The notes below the pieces were generated by a model. The model did not search any database. It worked only from the letters and a program-made list of their open reading frames with translations, and had not been told where the DNA came from. Position numbers and translations under genes: made by a program. From NCBI RefSeq assembly GCF_004795105.1, contig NZ_SSBL01000007.1:186001-250000 (forward strand): DNA of 64,000 bases, read 5' to 3'. The stretch is from Streptomyces sp. A0642 (GTDB lineage Bacteria > Actinomycetota > Actinomycetes > Streptomycetales > Streptomycetaceae). This document shows, piece by piece, positions 61,250 through 64,000 of this stretch; position 1 is the stretch's first letter, and every line of letters starts with the position of its first letter.

Positions 61250-61362
61250 CCACGGTCCGCACCGTCCTCGGGACGTCCCGCCGAGGAGCTGGGGGGTGCG
61301 ACGCGGGCTGAGCGCGGGTGGACCGACGCAGGGGTGCTGAGGAAGGAGGCCGCCCCCCGCCG

Positions 61363-62577
61363 TCAGGCAAGGGCGCCCAGCGGGTCGTCCAGCACCGGCT
61401 GCCAGGCCAGCTCCGCCGCACCGACCAGGCTGTTGTGGTCGAGGGTGCAGGGCAGGATCGGCACACTTCCACTGCGTCCCCACAGGCTGCGGTCCGCGAC
61501 CACCGCCCGGAGCCGTTCCGGGTCGGCGTCCAGGAGGGCGCGGTGCAGGCCGCCGAGGATGATGCGGTCCGGGTTGAGGATGTTGACGAGTCCGGCGAGC
61601 CCGAGGCCCAGGCGGTCGATCAGTTCCTCCGCGGCGTTGCGGACCGCCGCGTCGTCGTACTCGTTGCGCAGCAGGTCCCCGGACTGTTTGAGCAGCGACT
61701 CCTCGGGGCCGGGGGCGCGTCCGGCCGCGGTGAGGAAGGCGAGCGGGTCGGTCTCGACGTCGAGGCAGCCGCGGCCGCCGCAGTGGCACGGGCGCCCCTC
61801 GGCGTTGACGGTGAGATGGCCGACCTCCAGGGCGAGCCCCGAACTCCCCGTGTGCAGACGGCCGTCCAGGACGAGCGCACCGCCGACACCACGGTGGCCG
61901 GTGGCGACGCACAGCAGGTGCTGGGCTCCCCGCCCCGCTCCGTGACGGTGCTCGGCGAGCGCGGCGAGGTTGACGTCGTTGCCGGTGAACGCCGGTCCCG
62001 TGATGCCCGCTTCGCGCACGCATGTGGCGAAGATCTCGCGGACCGGGGCCCCTGCGGGCCAGGCGATGTGGAGGGGGTTGAGGGCGGTGCCCTCCGGCTC
62101 GGCGACGGCGGACGGCACCGCGAGGCCCGCCCCGACGCATCGCAGACCGCTGTCGCGCAGCAACCGTGCGCAGTGGTCCACCACTTCGCCGATGACCTGC
62201 GCGGGATCGGCGGTGATGGTGACGCAGCCGGGGGCGGTCGCGACGAGCCGGCCGCCGAGCCCGACCAGCGCGGCGCGGAACCCGTCCGAGTGCACCTGGG
62301 CGGCGAGGGCCACCGGGCCGGACTCGCGCACGGCCAGCCGGTGCGAGGGCCGACCCTGCGAGCCGGCGGCCGATCCGGGACTGGAGTCGACCTGGATCAA
62401 ACCGAGCGCCTCCAGCTCCGCGGCGACCGCCCCTGCGGTGGCACGGGTGACGCCCAGCTCGGAAGTGAGGACCGCGCGGGTGGGCGCGCGTCCGGTGTGG
62501 ACCAGTTCCAGTGCGGGTCCGAGCGCGCTGCGGCCCCTCTCCAGCTTCGTCCGGGCGGTGGTCCCCTTGCCGTTCAT
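61363..62577 (-). CDS. ROK-family transcriptional regulator
   Basis: A 404-residue ROK protein with an N-terminal winged HTH (VLTSELGVTRATAGAVAAEL) and a kinase-like sugar domain containing the zinc motif CHCGGRGCLDVE and the ROK glycine loop GHRGVGGALVLDGRLHTGSS. It is divergent from the MFS gene at 62744, with a 166-bp gap containing an inverted repeat. It probably represses that transporter, its inducer being a sugar or derivative (inference). Confidence 0.9.
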   Translation of the reverse strand: MNGKGTTARTKLERGRSALGPALELVHTGRAPTRAVLTSELGVTRATAGAVAAELEALGLIQVDSSPGSAAGSQGRPSHRLAVRESGPVALAAQVHSDGFRAALVGLGGRLVATAPGCVTITADPAQVIGEVVDHCARLLRDSGLRCVGAGLAVPSAVAEPEGTALNPLHIAWPAGAPVREIFATCVREAGITGPAFTGNDVNLAALAEHRHGAGRGAQHLLCVATGHRGVGGALVLDGRLHTGSSGLALEVGHLTVNAEGRPCHCGGRGCLDVETDPLAFLTAAGRAPGPEESLLKQSGDLLRNEYDDAAVRNAAEELIDRLGLGLAGLVNILNPDRIILGGLHRALLDADPERLRAVVADRSLWGRSGSVPILPCTLDHNSLVGAAELAWQPVLDDPLGALA

Positions 62578-62707
62578 GGGGGCGAGTCTCCCATGATCCG
62601 GAGGTGGTCCGGACGCCGCGACGCCCGGCCGCTCCCCCGCGGCGCCCCGTTCCTCGGCGTGGGACCGGCGCCCGTGACCCGCCGTCCGGGCCCTGCGGGC
62701 GGCGGTC

Positions 62708-62737
62708 TTGCGCCGGTCGTCCGCAGGCCCCTATGCT
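62708..62737 (+). promoter_or_regulatory. Promoter of the leaderless MFS transcript
   Basis: TTGCGC (62708-62713) and TATGCT (62732-62737) are 18 bases apart. The GTG start codon begins 6 bases after the -10 box, so the transcription start probably coincides with the initiator codon and the mRNA has no leader. Confidence 0.55.
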
Positions 62738-62738
62738 G

Positions 62739-62763
62739 AGTTTGTGCCGCAACTAAACAAACT
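62739..62763. promoter_or_regulatory. Inverted repeat at the MFS start, candidate ROK operator
   Basis: AGTTTG (62739-62744) and CAAACT (62758-62763) form a 6-base perfect inverted repeat around 13 bases, which include an AT-rich CAACTAAA. It overlaps the start codon directly after the -10 box, where a repressor would block transcription. Confidence 0.45.
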
Positions 62764-63964
62764 GCGGACGGCACTGCCGGGGGGACTGGGCGGCAACACC
62801 GCCCCACCCTCGTCGACACGCCTCCGTACCGCGCTGACCGTGTTCTTCGCCCTCGACGGGTTCCTCTTCGCCGGCTGGGTGGTCCGCATCCCGGCCATCA
62901 AGCAGCAGACCGGCGCCTCGGCCTCCACCCTCGGCCTCGCACTTCTCGGCGTATCCGCCGGCGCCGTGATCACCATGATGCTCACCGGCCGGCTCTGCCG
63001 CCGCTTCGGCAGCCATCCGGTGGCCGTGGTCTGCGGTGTCCTGCTGCCGCTCAGCATCGCGCTGCCGGCCCGCACTCATTCGGCCCTCTCGCTCGGGCTG
63101 GTGCTGCTGGTGTTCGGCGCCGCGTACGGCGGCATGAACGTGGCGATGAACAGCGCGGCGGTGGATCTGGTCGCCGCCCTGCGGCGTCCGGTGATGCCCA
63201 GCTTCCACGCCGCCTTCAGCCTCGGCGGCATGATCGGCGCCGGACTGGGCGGCCTGGTCGCGGGCGGCCTCTCGCCCTCCGCCCACCTCCTCGGCCTGAC
63301 CGGAATCGGTCTGCTCGTCACCGCCTTCACGGGCCCGGTCCTGCTGCGGTACCCGTCGCTGAAGCCCGCCCCCGCGACCGCCGACGGCGCGGAGGCCGCC
63401 CACCGCCCGAGCGGACGGGCGCGTCGCGTGGTGCTCCTGTTCGGCGTGATCGCGCTCTGCACCGCGTACGGCGAGGGCGCTCTGGCCGACTGGGGCGCCC
63501 TGCACCTCGAGCAGGACCTGCACGCCCGCCCCGGGGTGGCGGCAGCCGGCTACTCCCTGTTCGCGCTCGCCATGACGGCGGGCCGGCTCACCGGCACGGC
63601 CCTGCTCGAACGGCTCGGCCAGACCCGCACCCTGGTCGCGGGCGGCGGCACCGCGGCGGCCGGGATGCTGCTCGGCTCGCTCGCCCCGACGACCTGGCTC
63701 GCCCTTCTCGGGTTCGCCGTCACCGGCCTCGGGCTGGCGAACATCTTCCCGGTGGCGGTCGGCAGGGCCGGCGAACTGGCCGGCCCCGGCGGCGTGGCCG
63801 CGGCTTCCACGCTCGGCTACGGCGGGATGCTGCTCGGCCCGCCCGCGATCGGCTTCCTGGCCGACTGGTTCTCCCTGCCCGTGGCGCTGACCACGGTGGC
63901 CCTGCTGGCCCTGGCCGCGGCGGCGCTGGGGTACGGGGCACGCAACGCGGCCTCACACGAGTGA
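62744..63964 (+). CDS. MFS transporter
   Basis: A 406-residue, 12-TM major facilitator (LTVFFALDGFLFAGWVVRIP in TM1; GRLCRRFGSHPV in loop 2-3; AAYGGMNVAMNSAAVDLVAA in TM4; FHAAFSLGGMIGAGLGGLVA in TM5), similar to the Streptomyces group often placed beside ROK regulators. The GTG at 62744 is preceded by a -10 box rather than a ribosome binding site, consistent with leaderless translation. A sugar or sugar-like substrate is inferred from the ROK neighbour. Confidence 0.88.
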   Translation: MPQLNKLRTALPGGLGGNTAPPSSTRLRTALTVFFALDGFLFAGWVVRIPAIKQQTGASASTLGLALLGVSAGAVITMMLTGRLCRRFGSHPVAVVCGVLLPLSIALPARTHSALSLGLVLLVFGAAYGGMNVAMNSAAVDLVAALRRPVMPSFHAAFSLGGMIGAGLGGLVAGGLSPSAHLLGLTGIGLLVTAFTGPVLLRYPSLKPAPATADGAEAAHRPSGRARRVVLLFGVIALCTAYGEGALADWGALHLEQDLHARPGVAAAGYSLFALAMTAGRLTGTALLERLGQTRTLVAGGGTAAAGMLLGSLAPTTWLALLGFAVTGLGLANIFPVAVGRAGELAGPGGVAAASTLGYGGMLLGPPAIGFLADWFSLPVALTTVALLALAAAALGYGARNAASHE

Positions 63965-64000
63965 GTCCGACGCGGGACGGACCCGGCGGGACCCCTGCCG

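Noticed and set aside
1..64000. tRNA, rRNA or riboswitch genes
   Set aside because: No cloverleaf with a CCA-adjacent acceptor stem, rRNA core sequence or recognisable riboswitch was noticed on reading; a covariance-model scan would be needed to exclude them.

Overview
The window is high-GC actinobacterial DNA with strong G/C bias at third codon positions, GTG and TTG starts, twin-arginine and lipobox export signals, and gene families typical of Streptomyces (DUF6643, DUF4865, Rv1733c-like protein, SHOCT/FtsX operon, Bxl-type and XylFGH-type sugar importers without their own ATPase, several ROK regulators). It reads as a Streptomyces chromosome segment: the left ~28 kb is accessory and scarred, and the right ~35 kb is mostly intact, core-like genes.

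Left part (1-12.6 kb). A class II glutamine amidotransferase (cut by the window edge), an APC permease and an XRE/PNPOx-like regulator lead to a beta-lactam cluster. A TAT-lipoprotein class A beta-lactamase and a class B-type penicillin-binding transpeptidase are divergent from a LysR regulator that overlaps a cytoplasmic beta-lactamase-like protein lacking the deacylating Glu. This resembles the blaA/blaB regulatory pair of Streptomyces cacaoi. A MITE-like element abuts the beta-lactamase and its terminus supplies the stop codon; a loose end of the same element lies at 12.1 kb. Between them are a truncated universal stress protein, an unrecognised two-gene operon, and a seven-blade RCC1 propeller gene with an in-frame stop in blade 1.

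Middle (12.6-24.2 kb). After an IS1380-family transposase remnant comes a complete oligosaccharide locus: binding protein, two permeases and a GH3 enzyme (bxlEFGA-like), a convergent LacI repressor, and a secreted Asp-box/ricin hydrolase. Palindromes of the form CGAAA-N3-TTTCG precede both the importer operon and the hydrolase. The next 1.8 kb is a gene graveyard: a ricin-domain fragment, a decayed type I-E-like CRISPR array (61-bp period, no cas genes seen), the tail of another hydrolase, and direct repeats.

Right part (24.2-64 kb). An MHS transporter, NUDIX hydrolase, lnt, Asp/Glu racemase, HpnB-like glycosyltransferase, TerD protein and MFS exporter precede xylF-xylG-xylH-rok7B7, which converges on a second sugar importer (binding protein plus two permeases). 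I recognise this arrangement from the S. coelicolor xylFGH/rok7B7 region. A second palindrome type, TCGAAA-N2-TTTCGA, lies at the outer end of both importer operons. The importer binding-protein gene appears frameshifted in its signal peptide. Then follow DUF6643, a MOSC protein, an Rv1733c-like protein, a beta-helix/AAA+ fusion whose 3' end overlaps a convergent membrane lipase-like gene, a DeoR regulator, two SRPBCC proteins, a PLP enzyme, an anti-sigma-type ATPase, a TetR-flanked SHOCT/ABC/FtsX operon, a cupin pseudogene with two frameshifts, a DUF4865 gene, and a divergent ROK/MFS pair with an apparently leaderless MFS transcript.

No rRNA or tRNA gene was recognised. Function calls come from reading translated sequence and recalled family features; no database search was run.
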